Source of the DNA: Solirubrobacterales bacterium | GTDB taxonomy: Bacteria > Actinomycetota > Thermoleophilia > Solirubrobacterales > Solirubrobacteraceae | Length of the DNA: 64,000 nucleotides | NCBI GenBank assembly: GCA_947474595.1 | Contig: CANJIV010000001.1 | Span: 424,990 to 488,989 of the forward strand | Direction of reading: 5' to 3' | In this document: in pieces, positions 9,309 through 18,998 of the stretch | Layout: every line of letters starts with the position of its first letter | Numbering within the stretch: the first letter of the stretch is position 1 | Position numbers and translations under genes: made by a program | Notes under the pieces: model-generated | Databases searched by the model: none | What the model saw: the letters and a program-made list of their open reading frames with translations, nothing else | Told to the model about the DNA's origin: nothing

Positions 9309-10781
9309 ATGACAGATAAGAAGACACCGCTGATTCTGGTCTCCAACCGAGGCCCCGTGACCTACGGTCCGGATGGAATGCACCGCGGTGGTGGTGGACT
9401 AGTCACCGCACTAATCGGCCTAGCCTCGCACCGAGAGGCGATCTGGGTTGCGTCGGCGATCACAGACGAGGACGCCGAAGTTGCCAGCGAGCACGGTGGC
9501 CAAGCCTTTGAAATTGACGGCGAGGACGGCAACTCATACAGCATCCGCTTTGTGAGTTCAGATCCCGATGCCTACGATCGCTTCTACAACATTTTCGCCA
9601 ACCCCATGCTGTGGTTCATTCAGCACTATCTCTGGGACCTCTCTAACGCACCCGACATCCACCGCCATGAAGTCGACGCATTTGAGCTCGGCTACAAAGC
9701 GGTCAACGCTGACCTCGCGGGCGCTGTCCTAGATGAAATCGAAGCGATCAAGGACCCGGTTGTGATGGTCCACGACTACCACCTCTACACACTGCCGGCC
9801 GTGGTGCGAAAGGCCCGTCCCGAAGTCTTCCTCCACCACTTCGTACATATCCCGTGGCCTCAACCGGATGCTTGGCGAGTCCTGCCAAAAGCAATCCGCG
9901 ATGAGATCTACAAAGGCATTCTGGCCAACGACATCGTTGGCCTGCATACGCACACCTACCGACAGAACTTCCTGCAGTGCTGCCGCGATCTAACCGCGTA
10001 CGAAGTTGACTTCGGGCGCAGCATCGTCCACGTCGATGGGCGTGAGGTATGGGTTCGAGCCTATCCCCTGCCAATCGACTGGCGCGCTACGCAGTCGCTT
10101 GGCTCTCGCCCGCGCGTGGCCCAGTTCGAAGTCGAGCTTGATCATCGCAAGCGCGAATTTCTGATTCTGCGCGTTGATCGTGCCGACCTCTCCAAAAACG
10201 TCTTGCGCGGCTTCAGCGCCTTCGACATGTTCCTCGAGCAACACCCTGAGTTCTCTGAGCGCGTCACGTTCCGCGCGCAGCTGATGCCGTCACGGACCGA
10301 CGTCCCTGAATACGCTGAATACCTTGAGCGGATCGAGGCCTTAGTGGCGACCGTCAACCACCGCCACGGGACGCCGGACTGGATGCCGATCCAACTGATC
10401 TTGCGCGATGACCTCGACGAAGCCGTCGCTGCATACAAACGCTACGACGTGCTGATGGTCAACGCAATGTTTGACGGGATGAACCTCGTCGCCAAAGAGG
10501 GGCCGCTGGTGAACGAATGCGATGGCGTTTCGATCCTCTCAGAGAACACCGGCGCCCATGAAGAGCTCGGCGAGTTTGCGCTTTCGGTCAACCCTTTCGA
10601 CATTCAGGAGATGGCGGACTCGATCTATACGGCGCTGACAATGGACCCCGCCGAACGCGCTCGGCGGGCTGCCGGTCTCAAGGAGATAGTGACCAGCCGC
10701 GATCCAGGCAATTGGATCGACGAACAGCTGCTTGATATCCGAGCCAAAGCCGCTGCCCAGGGGCGCGTCAGCCCGGCATAA
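9309..10781 (+). CDS. GT20-family trehalose-6-phosphate synthase-like enzyme
   Basis: 490 residues, the length of OtsA, which joins UDP- or other NDP-glucose to glucose-6-phosphate. Seen: the N-terminal VSNRGPV and glycine-rich RGGGGLVTAL loop, VHDYHLYTLP, HHFVHIPWPQPDAWRVLP, a phosphate-binding pair Arg291/Lys296 in RVDRADLSKN, and DGMNLVAKEGPL. The VDRADLSKN segment departs from the usual VDRLDYTKG, so a related activity such as glucosylglycerol-phosphate synthase is possible. No OtsB-type phosphatase lies next to it. The ATG at 9309 follows a 93-base spacer, and the 3' end overlaps the convergent small gene by 14 bases. Confidence 0.85.
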   Translation: MTDKKTPLILVSNRGPVTYGPDGMHRGGGGLVTALIGLASHREAIWVASAITDEDAEVASEHGGQAFEIDGEDGNSYSIRFVSSDPDAYDRFYNIFANPMLWFIQHYLWDLSNAPDIHRHEVDAFELGYKAVNADLAGAVLDEIEAIKDPVVMVHDYHLYTLPAVVRKARPEVFLHHFVHIPWPQPDAWRVLPKAIRDEIYKGILANDIVGLHTHTYRQNFLQCCRDLTAYEVDFGRSIVHVDGREVWVRAYPLPIDWRATQSLGSRPRVAQFEVELDHRKREFLILRVDRADLSKNVLRGFSAFDMFLEQHPEFSERVTFRAQLMPSRTDVPEYAEYLERIEALVATVNHRHGTPDWMPIQLILRDDLDEAVAAYKRYDVLMVNAMFDGMNLVAKEGPLVNECDGVSILSENTGAHEELGEFALSVNPFDIQEMADSIYTALTMDPAERARRAAGLKEIVTSRDPGNWIDEQLLDIRAKAAAQGRVSPA

Positions 10782-11262
10782 ACTCCGTACTTGCCCCTGG
10801 CTCACGCTGCTGGGACGGCGTTGGCCCGAGCACAACGGGCGGTGGCGGAAGGAGTGGAGCCAGATCCGCAGTCGGCCTCTTGGGGACCTTTTGTGGCTTT
10901 GATTGACCGCCGATATCGCCGGCTAGTGAGGTGCCCATTGCATCGGCGACTGGCCCAGTTTTTAGATCCCCGGGGGCGTCCGGTTGTGGTGTCGTGGTTG
11001 AAGTCCCAACAGCACTCGGCGGGTTAGCCGGAGAGGTTCCAGCATGACCTACGCCCGCCGTCTTTGCAGGGCCAATGGTCCGAGACTCGGCCACCCCACT
11101 GGGCCTCTGCGCGGGCAGTGCTGAGGACCGACCAGTCATCTGAGTCAAGGCTAGCGCGAGCACGATTGAGGTAGCCGCGCAGGCTGCCCAAGCGACGTTG
11201 GCCCAGCGGATACGATCGCGCAGACGGTTGGGTTTGTCATCTCCAAAGTGGTTCAGCTCCAT
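10768..11262 (-). CDS. Small single-pass membrane protein with Pro/Ala/Thr-rich extracellular tail
   Basis: 164 residues, not recognised. A short charged cytoplasmic N-terminus (about 1-23) is followed by one membrane segment (about 24-42) and a low-complexity tail rich in Pro, Ala, Gly and Thr with no cysteine motif or repeats that suggest an enzyme. It is convergent with the GT20 gene (14-base overlap of 3' ends) and divergent from rpsF. Coding seems real because the reading frame has a plausible ATG start and membrane topology, but function is unknown. Confidence 0.55.
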   Translation of the reverse strand: MELNHFGDDKPNRLRDRIRWANVAWAACAATSIVLALALTQMTGRSSALPAQRPSGVAESRTIGPAKTAGVGHAGTSPANPPSAVGTSTTTPQPDAPGDLKTGPVADAMGTSLAGDIGGQSKPQKVPKRPTADLAPLLPPPPVVLGPTPSQQREPGASTEFMPG

Positions 11263-11264
11263 GT

Positions 11265-11277
11265 ACCCCCAAGGGGT
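11265..11277. promoter_or_regulatory. Perfect inverted repeat in the divergent spacer before rpsF
   Basis: ACCCC-CAA-GGGGT (11265-11269 and 11273-11277) sits just upstream of the minus-strand membrane gene and about 65 bases before rpsF. It could be an operator or a short hairpin. A TATCGT at 11306-11311 preceded by TG may be an extended -10 for rpsF. Both assignments are tentative. Confidence 0.3.
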
Positions 11278-11339
11278 GGGGTGAGGTAAATTCGCCCCCT
11301 TTTGCTATCGTCAGCCGCCGTCCACCGGGCGAATCACTT

Positions 11340-11783
11340 ATGTCTGTTATCTACGACCTCATCCTAATTCTCGATCCCAGCGCGCCCGACGCTCAGCGCG
11401 CGAAGATTCGCACTGACGCCGAAGCGGCCATTACTGCGCATGGCGAGGTAGTTGGAATCCACGACTGGGGACTTCGCACGCTCGCCTACGAGATCGACCA
11501 CAAGAAGGAAGGCGAGTACCACCTAATCCAGTTCCGCGGCCCGGCCGCACTGCTGGAGACGCTCCAGCGGTCGCTAAGCGTCACCGACGCGATCATCCGC
11601 TTCCGCATCATTAAGCTGGCGCCGGGCACTCCTGAGCCAGTCCAGATGGAGGCATCAATTGCCCCCGCTGTGGTTGTTGAAGTAGAGGCTCCAGTTCAAG
11701 CAGAAGTCGAGGTCGAAGTCGAAGTCGAAGTCGAAGCAGAAGTCGAAGTCGAAGCTCCCGCCGAGCCGACTCCAGCGGCCTGA
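11340..11783 (+). CDS. rpsF: 30S ribosomal protein S6 with Val-Glu-rich tail
   Basis: 147 residues; the first ~100 form the S6 fold, with YDLILILDP at the start and GEYHLIQFRGPAALLETLQR in the middle. S6 pairs with S18 on the 30S platform. S6 proteins are usually 95-135 residues; this one has a C-terminal extension of alternating Val/Glu and Ala/Glu encoded by hexanucleotide repeats (11703-11756). E. coli S6 carries glutamates added after translation, so a genome-encoded acidic tail is a parallel worth noting. It is the first gene of the rpsF-ssb-rpsR-rplI cluster. Confidence 0.95.
   Translation: MSVIYDLILILDPSAPDAQRAKIRTDAEAAITAHGEVVGIHDWGLRTLAYEIDHKKEGEYHLIQFRGPAALLETLQRSLSVTDAIIRFRIIKLAPGTPEPVQMEASIAPAVVVEVEAPVQAEVEVEVEVEVEAEVEVEAPAEPTPAA
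11703..11756 (+). repeat. Nine tandem hexanucleotides in rpsF (consensus GAAGTC)
   Basis: Nine 6-base units in frame, most reading GAAGTC, with GAGGTC, GAAGCA and GAAGCT variants. They encode Glu-Val/Glu-Ala pairs. Repeat-number change would alter tail length without shifting the frame. Confidence 0.9.
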
Positions 11784-11950
11784 CTCTCCCTCAACGGCAC
11801 CTCCAGTAGGGGTCCCTCCAAGCAGCAACCCTCGCGCGCGGCGCATTGGGCTTCTAAAGAGATGCGCCTAAGCGCGATCTAACGGCGGCCTCGCAACAAC
11901 TCTGCGGAGAATGCGGCCACCTCTCAAAACAACGCCGCGAGCCTGTCTAG

Positions 11951-11966
11951 ACTCGCTTTTACGAGT
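11951..11966 (+). terminator. Weak hairpin followed by T-rich run, upstream of ssb
   Basis: ACTCG-loop-CGAGT (stems 11951-11955 and 11962-11966) followed by TTGTCTTG. It could end some rpsF transcripts in the 241-base rpsF-ssb spacer, or sit in the ssb leader. The stem is short, so efficiency would be low. Confidence 0.35.
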
Positions 11967-12024
11967 TTGTCTTGCTCAAACCTTCACCGTCATCGCGCTC
12001 AAAGCGTAGAAAGGAGCCATCTCT

Positions 12025-12492
12025 ATGGCTGCTACAAATATCAACCGCGTCGTCATCACAGGGAACCTGACGCGCGACCCCGAGCTGCGCTCGACCGCTG
12101 GAGGAACTTCGGTCTGCGACATGCGGATCGCTTCTAACACTCGCCGTAAGGACAGTGCAAGCGGCGAGTGGGTTGACAAGCCAAACTACTTCGATGTCAC
12201 GGTCTGGGGCGCCCAAGGCGAGAACTGCTCGCGCTACTTAAGCAAAGGTCGCCCAGTGGGGATCGACGGCCGCCTAGAGTGGAGCGAGTGGGAGAAGGAT
12301 GGCGTTAAGCGTCAGGCCGTCAAGATCATCGCGGAATCAGTGCAGTTCCTTGGTGGCCGCGACGAGGCTGGTGGTGGTGGTGAGAGTTTTACTGCCCCAC
12401 GGAGCGACGTTCCGGCCGATACAGCCGACTTCGAGCCCCAGCCATCGAGCCTCGGCGCTCCCCAGGCTGGCGACGACGACATTCCCTTCTAG
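12025..12492 (+). CDS. ssb: Single-stranded DNA-binding protein
   Basis: 155 residues. The OB fold (about 1-110) has NRVVITGNLTRDPELRST, FDVTVWGAQGENCSRYLSKG and VKIIAESVQFLGG. A flexible linker ends in the conserved acidic tip DDDIPF that recruits replication and repair partners. A strong ribosome-binding site, AAAGGAG, lies at about 12010-12016. The gene sits between rpsF and rpsR, the common bacterial arrangement. Confidence 0.97.
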   Translation: MAATNINRVVITGNLTRDPELRSTAGGTSVCDMRIASNTRRKDSASGEWVDKPNYFDVTVWGAQGENCSRYLSKGRPVGIDGRLEWSEWEKDGVKRQAVKIIAESVQFLGGRDEAGGGGESFTAPRSDVPADTADFEPQPSSLGAPQAGDDDIPF

Positions 12493-12738
12493 GGTTGACT
12501 GTCGCGCTTGGCGGTGCCCGCCAATCACGACGCCACCAGACCGCTCAAACCAGCACTAAATAGCCTCCCGGAGCCTTGATAATTATCCGCCGTGAGGCAG
12601 CGCGAATGGCGAATCGATCGGATCCAGAGGACGGCCGATAAGTACCGGCCCGTCCCCATCGGCCACTCCTCGCTACACTCCGCGCTGGCTTTCGCGTCAG
12701 GGATCCGCCCCGGCGTCGACTTCTACCAGAGGTTTCTA

Positions 12739-13071
12739 GTGGCTAAGCAGAGCGATACCAAGCCGTCACGACGGCGCGACAAGAAAAGTGTTCCCGGCTC
12801 AAACCGGCGCAAGTCCTGCCCGTACTGCAAAGACAAGATCGAGCAGGTCGACTACAAGGACATCACCACACTGCGTCGCTTTATCTCCGAGCGCGGCAAG
12901 ATCCGCTCGCGTCGCATTACCGGCGCCTGCCGCCGCCATCAGGCTCAAGTTGCGCGCTGCGTCAAACGCGCCCGCGAACTAGCCCTTCTCCACTACGTGG
13001 CTACCGATCGTCCCGAAGAGCGCGAACAGCGTGGCGGTCGTGGCGGTCGTGACCGCGATCGAGATCGTTGA
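12739..13071 (+). CDS. rpsR: 30S ribosomal protein S18
   Basis: 110 residues from GTG at 12739, preceded by AGAGG. The frame is open further upstream to 12592, but that extension has no S18 similarity, so the shorter start is chosen. The core shows [25 protein letters not shown], and [20 protein letters not shown], including the Cys residues of the putative zinc-binding (C+) form of S18. S18 binds 16S rRNA with S6. A basic Arg/Gly-rich tail ends two bases before rplI. Confidence 0.95.
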   Translation: MAKQSDTKPSRRRDKKSVPGSNRRKSCPYCKDKIEQVDYKDITTLRRFISERGKIRSRRITGACRRHQAQVARCVKRARELALLHYVATDRPEEREQRGGRGGRDRDRDR

Positions 13072-13073
13072 TC

Positions 13074-13526
13074 ATGCCTCAAGCAATCCTCCTTATGGAC
13101 GTAGAAGCGCTCGGCGTACGTGGCGAGGTCGTCGACGTATCTCCTGGCTACCTGCGTAATTTCCTGATCCCCCGCAAGCTGGCTCAACCAGCGACGAAGG
13201 GCTCGCTCGAAGCAGCTAAAAGCCGCATCGAGAAGGCCGAGCGCGCAAAGCGTGACGCCGTAGGTCGCGCCCAAGAGAATGCGGCCCTTTTGACTCGCAC
13301 AGTTCTCACCATGCCGGAGAAGGCTGGCGAAGACGGGCGACTCTTCGGTTCTGTCACGGCCCAAGACATCGCCGATGCAATCCGCTCGGCACGCGGAATT
13401 AGAATCGACAAGCAGAAGGTGCAGCTCGAGGCGCCGATCAAAACCATCGGTACTCACATGGTCGTGGTCGAGGTCTCTGACGGCGTGATGGCCACAGTCA
13501 AGACGATGGTCGTCGAGCAGAAGTAA
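13074..13526 (+). CDS. rplI: 50S ribosomal protein L9
   Basis: 150 residues from ATG at 13074 (a TTG two codons earlier is less likely). The N-terminal rRNA-binding domain contains GVRGEVVDVSPGYLRNFLIP; a long helix rich in Lys/Arg/Glu joins it to the C-terminal domain, which ends with a VVVEVSDGV segment. Two bases separate it from rpsR, so the two are coupled. After it comes a 190-base spacer before dnaB. Confidence 0.96.
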   Translation: MPQAILLMDVEALGVRGEVVDVSPGYLRNFLIPRKLAQPATKGSLEAAKSRIEKAERAKRDAVGRAQENAALLTRTVLTMPEKAGEDGRLFGSVTAQDIADAIRSARGIRIDKQKVQLEAPIKTIGTHMVVVEVSDGVMATVKTMVVEQK

Positions 13527-13565
13527 TCCTGCTCTCAGGCCCCCCGCCAGCGCTTTGTTTGCGCG

Positions 13566-13586
13566 AAAAAACTCCCGCAGAGCGGG
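13566..13586 (-). terminator. Minus-strand intrinsic terminator between rplI and dnaB
   Basis: Read on the minus strand this is CCCGC-TCT-GCGGG followed by two bases and six T, a good Rho-independent terminator. No minus-strand gene is nearby, since rplI and dnaB are both on the plus strand. On the plus strand the hairpin has no T run. It therefore implies an unannotated antisense transcript, or is a chance hairpin. Confidence 0.55.
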
Positions 13587-13716
13587 ATATGAACGTGAAC
13601 TTCACCGTCGTCGGCGCTATCTTCGCTAGCGAGGTGGCACCCGCTCATCGACACTCCCCGCTTGGCGCCTGCGTTGGTGTAGGCCTCACCATAAGCTCCG
13701 ACCTCAGGTTGGCCTG

Positions 13717-15075
13717 ATGGCCACTGCCGATCGCCTCGAGAACGGGCCGCCCAACAACCTTGACGCCGAGCAAGGAGTGCTCGGTGCGATCCTTCTGTCG
13801 GAGCGCGTGATGTACCAGCTCGTTATCGATGACGGGCTAAAGCCCGAGGACTTCTACCGCGAACAGCACCGCGTCACCTTCGCCGGAATGCTCGCACTCT
13901 ACGACTCAAGCACGCCGATCGACTCGCTAACCCTCGTCGACCATCTGCGTCAGTCGGGCCAGCTTGAGAGCGCCGGCGGAGCGGCAGCAATCGATGCTCT
14001 GGCTGGAGGCGTGCCGGGCGTTGGCAACCTACGCCACTACGCGCAGATCGTAAAAGAGAACTCGCTACTTCGGCGTCTGCTTACGACGACCTACGAGATC
14101 CAGGCAAGCGTCGCCGCACATGACGCACCTCCGCGCGAACTCGTAGAGCACGCCGAACAGGCGATGCTAGAAGTCGCCCACGACGATCGGCAGAAGGATT
14201 TCCTCAGCGTCGGCGACCTCCTCCACACCGAGATCGACAAACTTCACGCGCTGTCGCGCGAGGGCCACCCGGTGACAGGGACGCCAACCGGCTTTAAGGC
14301 CCTTGATGACATCACTGGCGGCTTCCAGCCGGGCAACCTAATCATCATCGCCGCTCGCCCATCGATGGGAAAGAGCGCGCTCGTGACAAACATGGCCGAG
14401 AATGCGGCGCTGGAAAACCGCGCCGTGGCACTGTTTTCGCTGGAGATGTCTGAGGCAGAGCTCGCTCAGCGCTTCATCGCATCCCAAGCCAAGATAAAAG
14501 GTGAGAATCTGCGCAAGGGCAGCGTCCCCGAGACACAGTGGCCGCGGATCCTAGAAGCCAGTGGCCGTCTCGCTCAATCGCCGCTCTTCATCGACGACAC
14601 CAGCGATCTTGGAATCCTCGAGATCCGTGCTAAAGCGCGACGCCTGCACAGCAGAACACCCGGCGGACTCTCAATGATCATCATCGACTACCTGCAGCTG
14701 ATGCGGGCCGACGGCAGGATCGAGAACCGTGTTGAACAAGTAGGCCAGATAAGCCGTGGCCTCAAGATCCTTGCACGCGAACTCGAGTGTCCAGTCGTCG
14801 CGCTCTCCCAGCTCAATCGCGGCGTCGAGGCTCGAACCGACAAACGGCCGCTGCTATCTGACTTGCGTGAGTCTGGCTCGATCGAGCAGGACGCCGACCT
14901 CGTGATGTTCATCTACCGCGACGAGTACTACGCAAAGGACGACTCCGAGTTTCCTGGAGAGGCAGAGCTGATCATCGCCAAGCACCGCAACGGACCGCTA
15001 GGTACGGTCAGACTCGCTTTCCAGAAGGACTACCCTCGCTTCGTCACCTTGAGTACTCAGGAGCCCTTCGAGTGA
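13717..15075 (+). CDS. dnaB: Replicative DNA helicase
   Basis: 452 residues. The N-terminal helical domain (about 12-110) begins NNLDAEQGVLGAILL. The RecA-like C-terminal ATPase has Walker A in ARPSMGKSA, Walker B in MIIIDYLQLM, and the EQVGQISRGLK and SDLRESGSIEQDADLVMF motifs. It unwinds DNA as a ring hexamer at the fork. No intein is present, although dnaB is a common intein site. The stop overlaps the next gene's GTG by 4 bases, tying it to a probable helicase-loader ATPase. Confidence 0.97.
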   Translation: MATADRLENGPPNNLDAEQGVLGAILLSERVMYQLVIDDGLKPEDFYREQHRVTFAGMLALYDSSTPIDSLTLVDHLRQSGQLESAGGAAAIDALAGGVPGVGNLRHYAQIVKENSLLRRLLTTTYEIQASVAAHDAPPRELVEHAEQAMLEVAHDDRQKDFLSVGDLLHTEIDKLHALSREGHPVTGTPTGFKALDDITGGFQPGNLIIIAARPSMGKSALVTNMAENAALENRAVALFSLEMSEAELAQRFIASQAKIKGENLRKGSVPETQWPRILEASGRLAQSPLFIDDTSDLGILEIRAKARRLHSRTPGGLSMIIIDYLQLMRADGRIENRVEQVGQISRGLKILARELECPVVALSQLNRGVEARTDKRPLLSDLRESGSIEQDADLVMFIYRDEYYAKDDSEFPGEAELIIAKHRNGPLGTVRLAFQKDYPRFVTLSTQEPFE

Positions 15076-15812
15076 GCGATCCACCGTGCTCCTTAGGAAT
15101 CTGCGATGGCAGCGGCATCGTTGTTGACGAAGCCGCGGGCGAGGCTCGTAGCTGCGCCTGCCGCCCCCAGCTGATCGCCCGTGCACGTGCCCGCTCACTG
15201 TCGGCTGTTATTCCACGCCGCTTTCAAGGAGTTGGCTTCGACCGTGCACCAGTCATCGACATCAACCCGCAGATCGTGCGTGAAGTCAGGCGCTACGTAG
15301 ACAAGCTCCAGACCAACCTAGACTCCGGCAGAGGACTGTGGTTTATGGGCGACGTCGGCACCGGCAAGACGACCCTAGCGATGCTGGTCTCCAAGGCGGC
15401 ATTAGACGCCGGGCGCTCTGTGGCGATCTACTCGCTACCTCGACTCCTAGCCGAGATCCGCACCACGTTCGACGACAGCTCCGACCGCTCCTACCTCTCG
15501 CTTCTAGACAAGCTCTCATCTGTCGATCTCCTACACATCGATGACGTCGGGGCTGAGAAATCCAGCGACTGGGTCCTTGAGCAGCTCTACTCACTAGTCA
15601 ACGCTCGGTATGAAGATGAGCGTTCAATCGTCCTGACGACAAACCTCGACCCGGCTGAGCTAGCCAAGCAAATAACCACACGGACCGTCTCACGCCTAAT
15701 GGAGATCTGCGGCGATCCACTTCCGCTGTTCGGAGTTGACCACCGCCAACCCGGGGTCAACGAACCGCTGCCATCGGCGTTGCCATCTGAGCCTTCGCAC
15801 CCTTTAGCCTGA
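15072..15812 (+). CDS. DnaC/DnaI-like AAA+ ATPase (probable helicase loader)
   Basis: 246 residues. Cys6, Cys11, Cys28 and Cys30 near the N-terminus look like a small zinc-binding element, as in Bacillus DnaI. The AAA+ core has Walker A GDVGTGKTT (93-101), Walker B LLHIDDVG (about 153-160), a sensor-1-like LTTNLD, and an arginine-rich RTVSRLMEIC box. DnaC/DnaI/IstB proteins share this architecture. The 4-base overlap with dnaB argues for loading DnaB rather than transposition. No transposase is present. Coexistence with DciA (58014-58325) is unusual. Confidence 0.8.
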   Translation: MSDPPCSLGICDGSGIVVDEAAGEARSCACRPQLIARARARSLSAVIPRRFQGVGFDRAPVIDINPQIVREVRRYVDKLQTNLDSGRGLWFMGDVGTGKTTLAMLVSKAALDAGRSVAIYSLPRLLAEIRTTFDDSSDRSYLSLLDKLSSVDLLHIDDVGAEKSSDWVLEQLYSLVNARYEDERSIVLTTNLDPAELAKQITTRTVSRLMEICGDPLPLFGVDHRQPGVNEPLPSALPSEPSHPLA

Positions 15813-15815
15813 TGA

Positions 15816-17168
<1,353 letters not shown>

Positions 17169-17193
17169 TAGGCCGCCCCCGCAATTAGGGTTA

Positions 17194-17211
17194 GCTAGCC
17201 ATACAGCTAGC
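17194..17211. terminator. Hairpin between convergent purA and acetyltransferase genes
   Basis: GCTAGC at 17194-17199 and again at 17206-17211 can pair around a six-base loop. It lies between the converging 3' ends and overlaps the acetyltransferase stop. No T run follows in either direction, so termination function is only possible. Confidence 0.3.
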
Positions 17212-17920
17212 GCCAGCGCTCGAGCAACTCGTCGTCGCCGACCTCGCGGTAGACCTGAGCCGGCACCCCCATTACAGCAGTGCGTGCCAGCACATCCTTG
17301 GTCACGACAGCGCCAGCCGCCACGAATGCCTCTTCTCCAACCTCGACACCAGGAACTAACACAGCGCCAGCGCCAACCCTGCAAGCGCGGCGCAGGGTCG
17401 CCCCTTTGAGCGGCTGCCCGGGAGCATGGCGACCCATAAAGTCATCGTTGCTGGTGATCACCCCGGGGCCGATAAAAACGTCATCTTCAATCCGCGAGAA
17501 CGCTGTCACATAGACGTCGGTCTGGATCCGAACGCGGTCGCCGATGATGACGTCGTTGTCGATCGCACTACCACGTCCAATCACACTGCCGCGACCAACT
17601 GTCGTGCGTTCGCGTACGTAGGCTTGGTCGCCGATGATCGTCGTATCTCCGATCTCGCTGGCGGCGAATATAACTGCTGCGGTACAGATTGTGACGCCAG
17701 CGCCGATGACTAAACCCTCGTCAACGGCCGTCGCCGCGTTCGCTGATTGTGCAGCGAGTTGTGGTCGCTTTCCGAGCACGACATTGTCGCCAATTAGGCA
17801 GCCGGGACCGATCTTGGTGCCAGCATGAATTACTACGTTGGCGCCAACCACTGTGTCATCGGGAAGCGCGACATCGTCAGCTATAACGAGTCCGGGCGCC
17901 CGTTCTGGGGATAGGCTCAT
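17207..17920 (-). CDS. Left-handed beta-helix acyltransferase (WbpD/WlbB-like)
   Basis: 237 residues built of hexapeptide repeats: [IV]G-x-x-x-[VI] rungs are visible nearly throughout (for example VVGANVVIHAGTKIGPG, VIGRGSAIDNDVIIGD). A TSNDDFMGRH segment lies near the middle, and a GVPAQVYREVGD end is typical of UDP-sugar N-acetyltransferases. It would acetylate an amino group on a nucleotide sugar using acetyl-CoA. It is divergent from the Gfo/Idh oxidoreductase next door, and the neighbourhood (UDP-sugar dehydrogenase, 2-epimerase) fits the WbpD step of diacetamido uronic acid synthesis. Family firm, substrate inferred. Confidence 0.85.
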   Translation of the reverse strand: MSLSPERAPGLVIADDVALPDDTVVGANVVIHAGTKIGPGCLIGDNVVLGKRPQLAAQSANAATAVDEGLVIGAGVTICTAAVIFAASEIGDTTIIGDQAYVRERTTVGRGSVIGRGSAIDNDVIIGDRVRIQTDVYVTAFSRIEDDVFIGPGVITSNDDFMGRHAPGQPLKGATLRRACRVGAGAVLVPGVEVGEEAFVAAGAVVTKDVLARTAVMGVPAQVYREVGDDELLERWR

Positions 17921-17999
17921 GCCGCGATCCTTTCAGGTCACGTAAACTGAGGCCGTCTCCGGCTGCTCGGCCGGGGTTGTCTTGGGTCTGGGAGGCGCA

Positions 18000-18998
18000 T
18001 TGACGCTCCGTGCAGTAGTCCTTGGTCTCGGCATGATTGGTCGCCACCACGCGCGTATTTTGCAGTCACTCGACGGTGTCGACTTCGTCGGTGGCGCTGA
18101 CCCTACGGGTGACCGCTACGGTGCGCTGGGCGACCCTAGCCTGCTCTATGCGTCGGTCGAAGAGCTGCTTGAAGCGACCCGGCCCCAGATCGCGGTCGTC
18201 GCTCTTCCTACAGAAGAACACGTCGCAGCCAGCCAACAGCTAGCTGCTGCTGGCATCCACGCACTGATCGAGAAGCCCCTGGCGGCTACCGCCGCCCAAG
18301 CCCAGGTGATCATCGACCTCTTCACCACCGCTGGCCTTCACGCCGTCGTCGGCCACGTCGAACGCTTTAATCCTGCCTTGATGGAGATGCGACAGCGACT
18401 CGACAGCGGTCAGATCGGAACTCCGTTCTTGATCGCCACACAACGAATTGGTCCCTTCCCCGATCGAATCCGCGACGTCGGTGTGGTTAAAGATCTTGCA
18501 ACTCACGATCTCGACCTCGTCGGCTGGCTCGGCGGTGCGGCGATCGATCGCGTTGCCGCCCAAACCACCAATCGCACCGGAAGGCCGCACGAGGATGTCG
18601 TACTAGTTACCGGCCAGCTGCGGTCGGGGCTACCGTTTAACTGCATTGTCGACTGGCTTTCCCCAACTAAAATCAGATCAGTGCGCGTCTTGGGAGATCG
18701 CGGCATGCTGATTGCCGACACCGTCCGTAGCGACCTAACCTTCTACGAAAATGCGACCGTCAGCTCCGACTGGGAGAGCTCGGCGGCGCTGCGGGGCGTC
18801 TCCGAAGGCGACGTAGTTCGCTACGCCCTTTCGCGACGCGAGCCGCTGCTGGCAGAGCTCGAAGCCTTCCGCGACCTTGTGCTCGGTGATGGCGATGCGG
18901 CCGTCGTTGGCCTCCAAGCCGGACTAGCGGCCGTACAAGCCGCCGAGGCGGTTTTGCGCAGTGCCGAGAGTGCGTCAACGGAGATCGTGTACGCATGA
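18000..18998 (+). CDS. Gfo/Idh/MocA-family oxidoreductase (WbpB-like)
   Basis: About 332 residues from TTG at 18000, preceded by GGAGG (17991-17995); a TTG at 17982 is an alternative. The Rossmann nucleotide motif is GLGMIGRHHARIL, followed by the EKP motif (ALIEKPLA) and a VGHVERFNPAL segment typical of WlbA/WbpB-like enzymes. A role as the NAD-dependent 3-dehydrogenase acting on UDP-GlcNAcA fits its neighbours. It overlaps the following UDP-sugar dehydrogenase by 4 bases (ATGA), so the two are cotranslated. Confidence 0.88.
   Translation: MTLRAVVLGLGMIGRHHARILQSLDGVDFVGGADPTGDRYGALGDPSLLYASVEELLEATRPQIAVVALPTEEHVAASQQLAAAGIHALIEKPLAATAAQAQVIIDLFTTAGLHAVVGHVERFNPALMEMRQRLDSGQIGTPFLIATQRIGPFPDRIRDVGVVKDLATHDLDLVGWLGGAAIDRVAAQTTNRTGRPHEDVVLVTGQLRSGLPFNCIVDWLSPTKIRSVRVLGDRGMLIADTVRSDLTFYENATVSSDWESSAALRGVSEGDVVRYALSRREPLLAELEAFRDLVLGDGDAAVVGLQAGLAAVQAAEAVLRSAESASTEIVYA

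Noticed and set aside
12592..12738. Upstream extension of the rpsR frame
   Set aside because: No S18 similarity; the GTG at 12739 has a ribosome-binding site and gives the normal length.
15072..15812. IstB-type transposon ATPase
   Set aside because: No transposase or terminal repeats nearby, and tight coupling to dnaB fits a helicase loader better.
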